Positions 1 to 14,766 are shown, counted from the first letter of the stretch. The stretch is 64,000 nt of DNA from Batillaria attramentaria (GCA_018292915.2 JACVVK020000191.1:714001-778000), one strand, 5' to 3'. A program made the numbers and translations. Notes: generated by a model from the sequence alone, not told the origin.

Positions 1-47
<47 letters not shown>

Positions 48-66
48 TCTCTCTCTCTCTCTCTCT
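1..66. repeat. (GT)n(CT)n microsatellite
   Basis: 46 bases of GT and 20 of CT, within MFS-1 intron 8, 40 bases from the exon 8 donor. Confidence 0.95.
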
Positions 67-104
67 GTGAGAGAGGGGTGAGTGGGTGGGTGGGTTACAC
101 TCAC

Positions 105-227
105 TCCGAATGAGTATCTATCAGCAAGATGCCCCCATATGATGCCGCCGACAGAGTTGACAGCAGCGGCGCAAGATCCCACTGTCGCGATGAAATGATC
201 ATCCTTGATGAACCCCTGGCCGTACGA
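105..227 (-). CDS. MFS-1 exon 8
   Basis: 123 nt, phase 0 at both ends, donor GTGAGT. It encodes [20 protein letters not shown], helix 8, and the half-repeat motif A variant [10 protein letters not shown]. The intron after it is a CT/GT microsatellite that runs to the window edge, so later exons are outside. Confidence 0.83.
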
Positions 228-946
228 CTGAACAAAATATACAGCGGGTGACAATGTGCACGTGATAAACGTCAGAGAAGCTTCGCAAAGTGACCTAAAT
301 ACGTAATATCACATGCAAAAGCGCGAAGTTTCGAAAAGGTTAACAGTGTCAGCAGAATTACCAAAATTCGTACGGACTGTTGTTGCTGCACTCTTTGTAC
401 TTCTTATGGCAAAAGCAAAAACGTTCACAAGATTGATTTACTTTGTACATGGACTCCATGAAGATTGCCCCCAGACCACCAAACAGGAACAGGAACCACA
501 GAAAGTAGAACTGTCTTGTCCTCAACATCTCCAGCGGCGCCACATCACTGTTGCTCTCCCGTGGCTTGTCTGTGTTCTTGTCTACTGTGCTAGACAGGAA
601 GTGAAACCAGATGAACGAAGAACACGAAACACTGACAATAAGGGGCAGGAAAGTGAAAAGGGCGTTCTCAGTAGAGCTGCCGCGGTTAACGGGTTTACCG
701 GTTATAACCGGTTCCCATTTGAACCGGTTCGCCGAACCGGTTCGAGTTGCCGCGAACCGGTGTTTTGGTCATAGACTATAGTACACGTACTAAAGTTACT
801 TTAACATCTTTTTAAGTTGTTTCTCTATAGAGACTGTGACGTTTCTCCACACAATACTTACTTTCACGCACACAGTGACGTAACAAAATATGCGTCATAG
901 ACACTCGACGTGCACACTATGCTGCTGCGTTCTTTTTGGCGGGAGT

Positions 947-1026
<80 letters not shown>

Positions 1027-3172
1027 ACGGATGTAATGATGGCTATCTCCTAAACCACCTCGTTGGAGGCCTTTTTACTTTGATATAAAATGGGAATTCA
1101 TCTTCTCCAGACCTACCTTTCACGAATTTTATCCTGCCGCATTTTCAAAGGAGTTATCGCCGATTTTAAAAAATCGGTCATGTTACGAATTTTTTTCGGA
1201 AAAAATGTTCAAATGGCTTCATTTTCTGAAAGTGCGAAGATCATCCAATTATACTGCCTGTTTTCGTAGCACAGCTCTGTAGCTCTGACAGGTTTTGTGT
1301 AAGAAAAATGTTTCCGAGGTAGGGGTGGTTTGCATATAAGGCCAAATATCTATTAAAAGACTCCTTCAAATTATTCATCGTTCGGGTATTTTTGTCACTT
1401 GTGCCAACTGCACATATGACGTGAACTACTGCACTATTATAGCTTTAGTATTATGACGACCTGCCTGAGGCTGACGTCAAATGTTTAGTTCACGGAACTG
1501 ACGTCTCTCTCTCTCTGGGGAGCCAGGGTCGCCGAATGGTAGAGCGTTGGACTTTCAATGCTTGGGCCGAGAGTTCGAATCCCGGCCGCTGGGGCCAAAT
1601 ATTTGTGCTGGCCTTTTTCTCGTTGCCCGTCTTTGATATCACCCTTATGTGGTGGAAAAGGACGTTAAACTCCTAAACACCCACCCACCCAACCTCTCAC
1701 TCTGCCTCTCTCTCTCTCTCTCCCTTCTTCCCCCACCCGGCCCCACCCCCCCACCCCCAGTCACGTGGCTAATCGGTCGAGGTCGTAGAGGATCTAGTGT
1801 CATTGGTAGAACTTGGAGAGGGGAGAACCGACAACAAAACAGACAAAATAAAATGAAGTTTGGAGAAACAACTTTGTAGGACGGGGCCGTTCCTCCTTGT
1901 TTCTTCTAATTTCTTCTTGGCGGCCGCTGGAATTCTTGTAACGTATTTCCAGATCTTGTAGTCTCGTCTGTATCCTACTCTGTAACCTAAGCTGGGGTTG
2001 GGGGAGGAGGAGTGGGGGGGGGGGGGTAATGTTGTTGACATTTTTTCCGCACTTCTTCTCCTCCTCCTCCTCCTCTTTTTTCTTGTTTGTTTGTTCGTTT
2101 TGTGTGTTTGTTTGTTTAGCCAGGATATATTTTTGACGACTAGCAATCAGTTTACTGCAGCCTGATCGCTGATGCACTTGAACACACACACACATATATA
2201 TGAACATGCATCGCATAAAACGCCAATATTTTGTGCAGACCTCAAACACCTTTTGGTGATGACTGAACCGGAAAAAACACCGGTTTAAAAAACCGGTTTG
2301 AAGTTAAAACCGGTTTGGATTTTTGAACCAAACAATAGCTCTTCAAACACAAACCGAATAACGGCTTTGTAAGTGCGGTGGTCGGTGGTGATTGCTACTG
2401 TGGTCGTGTGGTGATTGCTACTGTGGTCGTGTGGTGATTGCTACTATGGTCGTGTGGTGATTGCTACTGTGGTCGTGTGGTGATTGCTACTGTGGTCGTG
2501 TGGGGATTGCTACTGTGGTCGTGTGGGGATTCTGTACACTCATAGTATAACAACAGTTTCTTCAAAGATGGACTGTGGCTGGATACTTGAGAACAGTCGA
2601 CAGAGATTGTCTGGCCAAGAGAGATTTTACTGCTGGCTTTGAGTCCAAGGATCCTGTAAAGCCACATGCAAGTCTCACACGCAAACCTCTCATCCAAGCG
2701 GATGGCCCTGGAGCGGGCTTCAGCCGAGAACCGCCAACAATACAATACAAGGAGCGGCCTGCGACAACATTTGTATATATTATACATAGGGGTTTTACGA
2801 CCACTACATACAAAGTATTTGCGAATGTTGAATTTACCCATTTTGGCAAAGTGTTTCGCTGTTGTTCTCACCAGAGCAGTCGAAGTTTGTTTCTTGTACG
2901 GGAGATGTTCTACACGGACAGTTCGGCTCTACAGGTACTTGAGAAGTCGAATCATATTTTTTTGTCTGACGGCAAAACAAGAGGTTATATTATTATTAAC
3001 AACAGGCATAACCACCTTTATCTTGACGCAAACTAATTAAAATTATCTAAACTAACTTAATTAAAAATAAATTAATCTGGCATCTCTCTCACTGGCCTCG
3101 ACACTGCCCTTATGTGGAGGAATGGGACGTTAAGGCCGCAAACGACTAAACTCTTTGTCTCTGTCTCTCTGT

Positions 3173-3219
<47 letters not shown>

Positions 3220-4087
3220 GCACGCACGCATGCACGCACGCGCACGCACACGCACACACACACACACACACACAACAACAACAACAACAACACACCATCG
3301 GATGAGGTATTATCTCCGTTTCGTGCCCTAACTCGGGCGGATCTTGTATAAGCAGCACCCCGACAAGTTGTAAAGTGGCGTAAGTGACGCCCAGCATCAG
3401 AAAGAGGCCAGGGACTCGACCCAGCACGTCTTCTTCCGTGAAGTAACTGTAGTCACCAGCATTTGCAACATAGAAAGTATAGACATACTGATACATCATT
3501 GTCTATATCCATTTGTACGATAATACATCTGATTTGTATAAACACTTGACTCGTACATCGAATGGACCAGCACGTGAATAACATAACCGATCATATAATC
3601 CAACACATGTTTACTAAATATGTCATAATATTGTGATTCACATTAATAATAATAATAATAATAAAATAATAATAATAATAATGAGTATTGTATAGGCACT
3701 TTACCCAATTCTGTGAATTGGCTCAAAACGCCGCGAACTGAACCCAACACGCACGCTCACGTGAATCACACGCATTCTCTCACACACTGGACATAAACAC
3801 TTATCAATCACGTGGTGTGAAGGGTCAGCTCAGCTATTTAAATTTCTGAATTTAGAATTGCATTTATTTTTCAAATTTGGAGGGCTGAACATTTCCAAAG
3901 CACATAATGATCCAGTCATGATCCAAAATGTGATTCACGTCTGTTAACCATGTCAGCAAGGAGTACGACAGCAGACGGATGGACAGTTGTAGACTGAGAA
4001 TGCCGAACATGAAAACTGAACGATTCAGAAATTCGTTTTTACCATCAGCGACCATGTTCTCAAACAATGCCCACAAGAGGCACTCTT

Positions 4088-4162
<75 letters not shown>

Positions 4163-6630
4163 CAGAGAGAGAGACAGAGAGACAGACAGAGAGACAGACA
4201 GACAGACAGACAGAGAGCCCGGGTTTGTGGGTGGGTGCCATGGCTGTTTTTGTTGTTGTTGTTGTTTTTTCCTGCTGACAAACAGCACGTTTTGCAGGTC
4301 ACGATCTGTGTGATCTAGAATTCTGGACGAAGAGATCGTATGATTGTATTTGTGTGTACATGCAATAGGAAAAGAAAATCACACCTTTCGTACTTAAGAT
4401 TTACTTACATGGCTATTTAGTTCTCTTTATTTAGATACACAGATACGCTTGAGTCGAACTTCGGATGAGTCAAAGCCAATTTTTCCCTAGACATCGTCGA
4501 AGCGAAGACTTCTAGCCTGTACTAGCTAGGGACCCGGCCGGGCCTCGTCATGACGGACAATTGACATTGATACAATCAATAGAAAATAGAAACACCCACA
4601 AAGCTATCGCGAACGCGCAGACAGCTGACTTCTACACGGCGCGTACACAGACAGGACATTTAGCAGCACGTGAAGACAGTCGCACCAGTGACGTCGGTGA
4701 CCCACTTTTTCGTAGCGCTGGTGTGCCATTTAGTGACAGTGCAGTGGATACTGAGGGCAGTGTGACCAAACTACCGGACTTGTGTGTGTTTTTCAAGGGA
4801 CAGCAGTATACATACGGACACGGTGACGGTGGTCAGTAGTGTGGATATAACTGACAACGTTCTTCCAACGGGTGAGTCTATCAGTAGTGATATAAATATT
4901 GAAACTGACAATATAATTGTTTATGGTCACGTTTGCCCTGCAGACACATACGAGGACAATGGCGGCAATGGTGCACCACACACGAACACGGTTAAGCCGA
5001 CTCTTAACTGGGCGCTGCGGAGCGCCACAGTGCTGTCCACAGTTGTGACACAGTTGTGATTTTTTTTTTTGGGGGGGGGGGGGGGGGCGCCGCTGTGGTG
5101 TCATCACAGCAACCTGGATTTCAAATAGCCACAACTGTGACTCTGGTTTCCACAACAGATTCCGATTGGCTGTACTACGTCACTCGGCGCGCAAACATAG
5201 CAGACAGCGCATCTTGTCACCGAGCACAGCTGTGTTCAGTTTTGTAGTTAGCAGACACACCGAGCGCAACGACTGTGATGTGCGCATGTGTGTTTCGCGA
5301 GCTGTGCCCAGTTAAGAGCAGGCAGAACGTTGACGGTTTATTGTCCAAGCTAGAGGATGGAGAATTCGTAGACTATGTGCCAGAGCCGTAACACAGCTCC
5401 TAAAAGTGCTCCGGCCATAAAAAATAAATAAAAAGGTACGGCCCCTGGCCATTATGTTCTCCTCAACTCCAACGGAAAACAAAAGAATTACTTGTTACTT
5501 GTTTGAACGGGGAAACGCAAGTTAAACAATATTTTGATGAAGAGGCTTTATTTTGGTAGAACTTTTATTGTAGAAACCCTCCTGACTGTACTCATGAAGA
5601 CGTTTTGTTTGTTTGTTTGTTTTTTGTCAAAAAGTGGTCCGGCCATGACCGGGGTGGCCGGTAGGGTTGCTACGGCCCTGTGTGGTTACTTTCGACCTTG
5701 TGTGTCTGCTAGAAACGTTTATAGGCTCCTTCTCCTCTAGTGTTTTTCCGACTCATACCGCTTTTGTTGTAAGCAAGGTGTCAAACTGTCACAGCATTGG
5801 AGGCCATCAGGCGGTACGGTCACTTTGCTAGAGAATGAACTGGTGCCGTACATTCAGCAGATTTATAGAAAATTTGATAGTATCCTTATTTTATTTATTT
5901 ATTTATTTTTTTTTTTTGGGGGGGGGGGGGATGAAATATGAACTGAATGGGTTGTCAACAGATTAATTGTGATATATGTGTGTGTTTACATTCCACCCGA
6001 GTACTCAGGTTATTATAATGTCAGTGGGATTGCAAATGGTGTTAGTGTACTTGAAGAGTGTCTCCTGGACACTCAACTTACCTTTGATGATGTTTAGTTC
6101 CTTGTATCTGGTGAATCTTCATTCAAGAACAGCAACAGACAATTTCCGGGCGTTTGACATCAGCACACACGGTGACATGTATTCAAAAGATGGTGTTTCG
6201 AATTTGACCCGTTGGATTAAAGCTGGCGGAGGAGTGGTGCATCTTTGACAGATTGGGGGCGGTCAGTGGTCTGGTGGTTAAGAGACTTGTCACCAATGCG
6301 ACAGGTCAGGGGTTCGAGCCCCACTCGGGGCAAAGAATATTTTCTTCTCGTATGTGACACCGTTCATTCGGGCCTATCGTCCGGGGTTCTCTCCGGGTAC
6401 TCCGGCTTCCTCTCTGCTTTGGAAATGTTCAGCCCCCCAAATTTGAAAAATAAATGCGATTCTAAATTCAGAAATTTAAATAGCTGAGCTGACCCTTCGC
6501 ACCACGTGATTGTAATGTGTTTATGTCCAGCGTGTGAGAGAATGCGTGTGATTCACGTGAGCGTGCGTGTTGGCTTCAGTTCGCGGCGCTTTGAACCGAT
6601 TCATGACATTGGGTAAAGCGCCTATACAAT

Positions 6631-6661
<31 letters not shown>

Positions 6662-9600
6662 TTATTTTATTTATTTTTATTACCCGTGGTTTATAGCTGG
6701 CGGAGTAGTGGTGCATCTTTGTCAGATTGTATCAGCTGTACCGGTGGTTTAAAGCAGGGTGGTTGTTTGTAGCCCGGTATTGTTGTCGTTATTTATAAAT
6801 GAATCATGATGTTATGATTTAGTAACTTACATGTCATCGTGCTGTTTGAGGTCGGGCAGTAGGTTGGCGGGGTTAAGGTAGAATGTGATGACCTGGTTGA
6901 AGATGATCGATCCCATGCCGAACCCCAGGAAGATCAGCCCGCAGATCAGGCCAGGGTGGTCCGGGAACCACTAGAGGAGTACAGTATCCGGGTGGGGAGG
7001 GGGGGGGTGTCTTTAATGTTACTGAATGTCTGTACGTTGTTCAAATTTCGTAGCCATAAGTGATTATTCTTAGTACATACTTCATAGACTCTTTTGATGG
7101 TATGTATGTGTACTGCAGAACAAATATCCCGTAACAACTGTTTCATCATTCGGAGCACCAGCGCCTATGCCGTTTAGCGTATCAACGAAAAGAAACGCAT
7201 TGCCTGTAGCTTCAGCCTCTGTTTCAAACGTGGGCCACATAGGCTACTTGTCTTCTCATATAATTATGTCGACAAAATGATTTCGGTTTAACAAAAGTGT
7301 GAATACAAGTGACATCTGTGTATTTTCGTTCGGCAGACTGTTAAGTGTTAACTATAACACATGCAGTATCATTAACGGACAAACTGCCCTGAGTGAGCGC
7401 CACGTACCCTGAGAGCGCACGTAATAGGTGTCGGGTAGGCGATTCCGCAGCCTATGCCGAAAACCACGCCATACGTCAGAACTGACGTCAAAAAGTTTGT
7501 CTGCACTGTGAAGTACGTCATCAGCACGCCGGCACTGCAAATCAAGATAAAACTGGTTAGTACACTCGTACAAGTTTACACAAGGAACAACGTAAAAAGA
7601 CGAGGAGGAATGCACCCATCCGATAATTTTGGGTCCCCCCCCCCCCCCCCTCAATATTTGCTATTTTGTCTGTTGTTGTCGTCCTCTCTTCAAGTCTGCC
7701 ACATCTGCCAAATAGGCTAGGAAAATTGCTGAACAAGGTAGAACAAATTTGATCCCAGCTTTTTATCGCAGATTTCAGTAGAACACAGGCCCCTAATGCT
7801 GTGGTGGTCTCCGTGAATTTTTTCTCCGTCCGCGTCACAGTTAAAACGACCGTTTATCTTGCCATTTTCACTATATGAGCCCTATAAATGGGCTTTTGAG
7901 GGTGTGCACAAAGTATGCGTATTTGCGGGTACAGAAATGCGCAGAATTCCGGTCTAAACACTGTTACTGCTAGAAAAGACATGCGTTGCTGACATACTGA
8001 AATTCCACACCAATCAGAATGATGCTTCCTGGATAACTGCGGCCATTAAATTGGCCGTTGATTCAAAGGGCCCTGAAAACCGACTGCATTTGATGCTTGT
8101 GCACTTGGCAGGTCACTGCAGGTGACATGTATCGCGGAAAACATTTACGAACATTGAACAGTTTAGTCAGAAAACGCTTCTTTGATGTTGCGAAGTTCCC
8201 TTGTCGTCGCAGGTGCAGGTAAGTATGGAATATGATATCCAAGTGAGCACTTTTTTCGGTAGGGATATTTGGGGGGTGTAATTATTAAAGTAGTTGTTGC
8301 GTTGTGGGTAGTGAACGGGTTTTCTCAAAGAATAGTGCACACGCAAGAATAGTATCCCAGTTGTGTCATATCACAAGTTCATTGAAATCGCTTCGGTACT
8401 TTGGTCACAAACAGCCACCGGAAGTGCGATCTGTTTAATAATGACGGAATACCCGTAATGATAGGAGTAGGGACACATGATTGGTTGCTGTGATAATATG
8501 TGTTTGCGAAAACGAATATAATATGATGCAAATATTCGGGCACATGCTCGGTGTTTCAGAATTATCTTCTGGAACTTGTAGGAGAGATTCATTGCTTATA
8601 GATGACCGTTAATTGAGGTTATCAGTTTCCTATTTAGGCTGAAGGCGGTGCTTAGTAAAGAGCCTGCCATAATTGCTACGCCTGATTTGGTTTCTTTTAA
8701 TACATTGTCGTGGTGGAAAAGTCAATGACTAGTTGTATGAAGAAAGATCCCCGAATCCAAACAAGCACGTCTTCTTTACAGGGGTCATTATTTTCCCCCA
8801 CTTTGTCCATTTCCTTCATTACATGTTGCGGGAGGGGGGGGGGGGAGGGGGGTTTGGTTTATATTTTGCTGCTAGTAGCCACCAGTTTTAACTTGTCATT
8901 GTTTTACATATTGGAAAAAGTAGAGTGATCCTAGAGGAAGGAAAACGTACATCAAGGTCAAGGTCATCGGTTCGTCTATTTTCTCCCAAACATTTTACTT
9001 CATCGCTCAGACTAAGCATAACAGTCAGCATAACAAAAGTATAACAGTCAGAACTGAAATGACCTGTATTGTCCCCGTGATTTGATGAGTTCACAGCATC
9101 TTCAGAAAGAAATATAACGGCAAAATCTTTACAAGTTAAGCGTGACCTTGACCTTTACTAGAGGTCACAAGAGAGGCATTCTTATCAATGCATACTAGGC
9201 AAATGTTATGCCAAAAGTTGTATTTACAAACTGTTCACCCAGTCTCTATGGCCTTTATCCCAAGGTCAAGGTCACCAAAGCTGTACACAAGAAATCTTCT
9301 CGTACAAACTTCATTTGTGCTAATTTTGTTTAGCCTGGTGCTTGTGACTGCTTGTTCTTTTGCTTAATCTAATGGAGCGATAAAATAAAATGTTTGGGAG
9401 TAAGCAGATGAACCGATGACCTTGACCTTGAAAACATACGTTTGCCGTGTGATTAACATGGTCATAACACTTGAAATGAATTCAGCCACTTACTACTGTA
9501 GATTTGAGATTGTGTTCTACATACTTTTCAGCAATGTACATGTACTTCATTTGTAACTTTGAGAATGTCCAACAACAACAAAAGGCAAAATAAACGGAGT

Positions 9601-12600
9601 TTGTTCCCAAGGAAAAACACGTTGAAAATAAAAGAGATTCCACAGATTTGCTTTTGTGTCTATTGTTTTTTATTTGCATTCGCGTAATATCATTTTCCTT
9701 GAAGTTTCATATTAAGTTTGTCTAATTTCTTTACCTGTACCCCAAAACAGGAATTAATGAAAATGTCCGATATTTTCCAAGTGCGTTAGAATTTGAGACA
9801 AAAAAGTATATTTCAAATAGTATTTTTGGGATGCTGGACCATTTATCTAAAGCATGATCTGTCAAGCGTAGCAGCTGCAGCAGCGTAATATGTCAGCCCA
9901 GTCCCCATCAGTAAGAGAATCGGCGTCTGTGTGGAAAACGGAAGATTTGATAGCCGCGGGCTGTTACAGGCAAATCTCTTTTCATTTCGTTGGACCACCG
10001 CAGGGTCTTTGGCCTAACATATCCAGTAGTCAATCTTGAGATGTGTGCACAATATCTGCTGCAGCGGCGTCATTTCTAAGCGTTGCTGTGTATAGTCAAT
10101 ATTTGAACCCAATCACTATACGGATTCCCCTCATTACCACTCACAGCCAAAGGGACATTGTGGGTGGGCTAGTAATACGTGTGTGGCAAGTCTCTCCTCT
10201 AAAAGTTGGTTAACAACAAAAAACGCTGTGTTCACAGTCGCCGTCATATCAGGCTACTTGATAACCTACCCCCGTAGCAGTTAATGGTCTGCTAAATTAG
10301 AAAAAGGTATTTTAAGTCACCTATTTCAAGCAGTGAAATTTGATGTGGGATGTACGCTTTCCTTCTGCTGAGATCACTCCACTTTTTCAAATATGTAAAA
10401 CAAAGACAAGTTAATAGTGGTAGTTACTAGCAGCAAAATATAACCTACCACCCACGTAGCATGTAAGAGAGTAAGTGAACAAAATGTGGAAAGTTGATGA
10501 CCGCCGTAAAGAAGACGTGCTTGTTTGGATTTGGGAATCTTTCTTCATAGGACTAGTCAGTGTCTTTATCACCAGGACAAATGTATAAAAAGAAACCAAA
10601 TCAAGCGTAGCAAATATGGTAGGCACTTTACTAAGCACCGCTTTCAAGCCATATAGGGAACTGATAGCCTCAATTAACGGCCATCTATAAGCAATGAATC
10701 TCTCCTACAAGTTCCAGAAGATAATTCTGAAACACCGAGCATGTGTGCGAATATTTGCATCATATTATATTCGTTTTCGCAAACACATCTTATCTCGTCA
10801 ACCAATCATGTGCCCCTACTCCTATCATTACGGGTATTCCGTCATTATTAAACAGATCGCACTTTCGGTGGCTGTTTGTGACCAAAGTACCGAAGCGATT
10901 TCAATGAACTTGTGATATGACACAACTGGGATACTATTCTTGCGTGTGCACTATTCTTTGAGAAAACCCGTTCACTACTCACGACGCAGCAACTACTTTA
11001 ATAAGTACACCCCCCAAATATCCCTACCGAAAAAAAGTTCTCACTTGGATATCATATTCCATACTTACCTGCACCTGCGACGACAAGGGAACTTCGCAAC
11101 ATCAAAGAAACGTTTTCTGACTAAACTGTTCAATGTTCGTAAATGTTTTCCGCGATACATGTCACCTGCAGTGACCTGCCAAGTGCACAAGCATCAAATG
11201 CAGTCGGTTTTCAGGGCCCTTTGAATCAACGGCCAATTTAATGGCCGCAATTATCCAGGAAGCATCATTCTGATTGGTGTGGAATTTCAGTATGTCAGCA
11301 ACGCATGTCTTTTCTAGCAGTAACAGTGTTTAGACCGGAATTCTGCGCATTTCTGTACCCGCAAATACGCATACTTTGTGCACACCCTCAAAAGCCCATT
11401 TATAGGGCTCATATAGTGAAAATGGCAAGATAAACGGTCGTTTTTAACTGTGACGCGGACGGAGAAAAAATTCACGGAGACCACCACAGCATTAGGGGCC
11501 TGTGCTCTACTGATTTCTGTAATATAAAGTTAGGATCAAATTTGTTCTACCTTCCGCTATATAAAAAGCCTAATTAGACTAGCCTAAAAGACTTTTGATC
11601 TGCTACGCGAAAGCGGATGTAATGTCGTTAGATCTACTGACTGTAAAACTGTGCTTGCCAAATGATTAGCGGTAGTGTTCGTGGTGTAAATAAATATTGT
11701 GTGTTCAAAGATTTTGTTACAGTTTGCAGTCATCTACTTATTTTGCATTTGAATGAGAAACCAAGGGAGATAAATCTGTCCTCCGTTACCACTCCGCCAA
11801 AGGATAATTTGGAGAATTTTGAGTTTCCTACGAGTTATCTGAAAATCGGATTTATCGTAGTGCGTTTAGCGAACTACGAATTACCAATTTCCTCTTAAAT
11901 CGTAGTTCGGATAAATCATGTAAATTTGCTGTCCCCTATGACTACGAATAAAGCGGATTTTACTGCGCTGCTCTTTGTGTCTTATTGTTATAGATCCAGT
12001 ATCACGATACTGACCACAGACGTATACGTCGATGATACTGACTACCGTATTACATCATTTTTACGTTAATGCGTTGTTATTCGACTGAATACGAGATTTA
12101 ACATCTACATCTAGATGTCTTATTTTGTTAGTTCGTAACATTCAGTTTGATTTAATGCAAATTTGATTCAATGCGTGGTTTAATGGGAGCTATTGAGACC
12201 TATTCGCGTATTCATGTATGTTACACGATATATATCTTCATTATCCCTCGGCGGCGGGGCCTATACTACCACACTTGCACAAATATTCTAGTACGCATTC
12301 CCTTCAAAGATAAAGATTTAAAAGTGCAGTCACTCCAAACAGCGGAAAATGGCTACCGGCTCTACCGCGTTTGAATGGACTGCCACAGACAAAGGTACTT
12401 GAACAAAGACAAAACAAAAGAAGAAGAACAACAACAAATTCATGATAATTATCCTACATTCTATTGTTCTTGTATACATATGCCTTCTATTCTATAATTA
12501 TGCTGTTGTTCTCGTATACACATGCAATTTATTTTATATATACTACTGTTCCTGAGTACATATGCCTTCTATTTTTATATGCTATTGTTCTTGTATACAT

Positions 12601-14102
12601 AAAATTATGCCATATATTTTATAAGTACTATTGTTTTTGTACACATACGCCTTCTAGGCATAGTTTCAGTACAGGTGTATCACAAAACTAGTAGTACGTT
12701 TCTTCCCCACAACACACGGATGCATTATGTTAATGGTACCTCAAAATCCAGGACCCGGTCAGACAGGCCAGTTTAGGTCCCAACTTCTGCTCGATCATCC
12801 CCCCTACAAACATGGTTAGCCCCCTTCCGATCTGCATACAGGCCTGAATCCAAATACCGTCAACGTATCGAAGATCGGCTGGACTCGAGTGTTTCCGGAT
12901 GTAAGACACGAAGTAGGGGTTTGTGTTTCCTGCGAAAAACGCCATTCAAACAAATCCAAGCACATCTATTTTCTTTTTACTTTCTGTCTTCAAAGTGAGG
13001 CCACTCGTATGGAAAATTACAAATGCAAAAATGAAAAACATAAATGCGGACTCTACACAGTGAATTTTGGAGATAGTCGCTCTTATACTTTTGACGTAAA
13101 CCGTACCTCATGAAAGTGCTGGAGAACCTATTAAAATAGGTTCTCCATCTAAAGATCTCAAACTCGCTCCTACTATATACAGATAATGTGTCTGGGGTGC
13201 CATAAAAAAATATACACAAAATTTTTTATAAAAATTCACTGGAGCCGTTATCGTCAGTTCACTCGAAAATTTGTACTCAAAGCACATGTATTTCCTCCAC
13301 AAGCCACACGCCTCACAAACATCGAAGAAGAGACGCACGCGCACTGACGCAAAGTATGAACGTCATGTTTGATTGACGTGATTCTGGTTTTTCTTGGGGG
13401 ATGTCTCACCATTTTCTTCCGAATTCCTCTATTTGGAGACGTGGAAAGCGGGAATTTCTGTCTTGTGTTTTGTTTTTGCCACTGACTCACACTCAGCAAC
13501 ATAACAGAGTGAGAGCACATCACAGAAGTCTCAGTGGAGTACCTGCAGGCAGACACGCACAGAGAGAGAGAGACAGAGAGAGAGAGAGACAGAGAGAGAC
13601 TTCGACTTCGACCGACATATTTTATTGTTTGGATACTTGATCCGTAACAAGGGGGAGTTATACATGCACAATACATGATCAATCATCATTTTCACAACAA
13701 GACACGTGTGGGTACTGGATAATTATACAAAGAGAGAGAAAAAAAAACAACAACAGAACAAAAAACAAAACAAAAAACACAAAAAACACACACACAAAGC
13801 AGAAGATAATTTCCATGTAAGGTATCCACATTCGTGGCCGCATGCTGTTACATGTATACACTACAGATTACGATGGTTCATTTGCACTTAATTAGTTCAT
13901 ACCCCGCAAGTTTGAATTTTTTTAAATAGTCGTGTGCGTGATTGTTTTGGCCTCAGTCCTTGCTAATTGTGCGTTTCCTTAGTTTATATTAGTTACTAAT
14001 ATGTGTATGCATGTCTTTACTATTTTGTTTTGCGTGTAGACCACTTTGTGTGTACAACAGAATATATCCTAGTTTATACCCACTTCACACACACACACAC
14101 AC

Positions 14103-14169
<67 letters not shown>

Positions 14170-14766
14170 AACAAAAGGAACAAAAAGGAACACTCCCCTC
14201 AGCTCAGCCCTTCTGGTTACAACTGACTGGTGACATTGGGGCATTGTTGTCGAAATAAGTGTCAATCATTCCTTACAAGGGAGGTAGATGTCATACCAAG
14301 TTTATAATTTCTAAGTTTAAACGCTTCGACTAGGAATTTTGCAAGTGTCCGAACAAAGGACAAACTCAATAGCACGGATATATCATTCATAGTAGGGTTG
14401 TCAATGCCTAGATTCGGGAACCTGTCCGTCCGGAGTTGCTTATACACAGGGCAACTTAACAAAAAGTGTACTTCGTCCTCTTCTTTCCCCTGACAAAAAG
14501 GGAAGCATCTTGCACTAGCATTTTGTGCTATCTATGTTTATTGGACATAAGTCAATCAGGCTTGCGGGAAGTAACTCTGTCAAAGGGGAACGACTTTGTT
14601 ACATAATTCATTTACCCATGTAGAACCTCGCATACGTCAAAAAGTTAGTGACATCAACTAGTGCGGCAAGCTAACACGACCTCATGTGTTTGGGGTTTTG
14701 CGGGGTGGGTGTGTGTGTGTTTAGGGGTTTAACGTTCTTTTCCACCACATAGGGTGATATCAAAGA

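Noticed and set aside
1517..1600. tRNA genes (A and B boxes at many places)
   Set aside because: Each tRNA-like head is followed by the same long body and tail and is present in many copies, so these are SINEs. No isolated cloverleaf was convincing.
2464..2871. Minus-strand frame as the missing MFS-1 exon 6
   Set aside because: The segment [16 protein letters not shown] has a possible acceptor, but the phase needed for exon 5 meets a stop and there is no similarity to the MFS-2 loop.
2575..3036. A 153-codon plus-strand open frame
   Set aside because: No motif, an overlapping open frame on the other strand, and a position inside an MFS-1 intron; likely chance.
10694..10915. 73-codon open frames in both arms of the 3.87-kb element as a conserved gene
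   Set aside because: They match because the arms are inverted copies. No motif or start context supports coding.
14003..14265. Open frames made of His-Thr, Val-Cys or similar repeats across (CA)n/(GT)n runs (also at 3112, 46813, 51832, 53324, 57448 and 59661)
   Set aside because: They are translations of microsatellites; the codon pattern is the repeat itself and there is no other protein signal.
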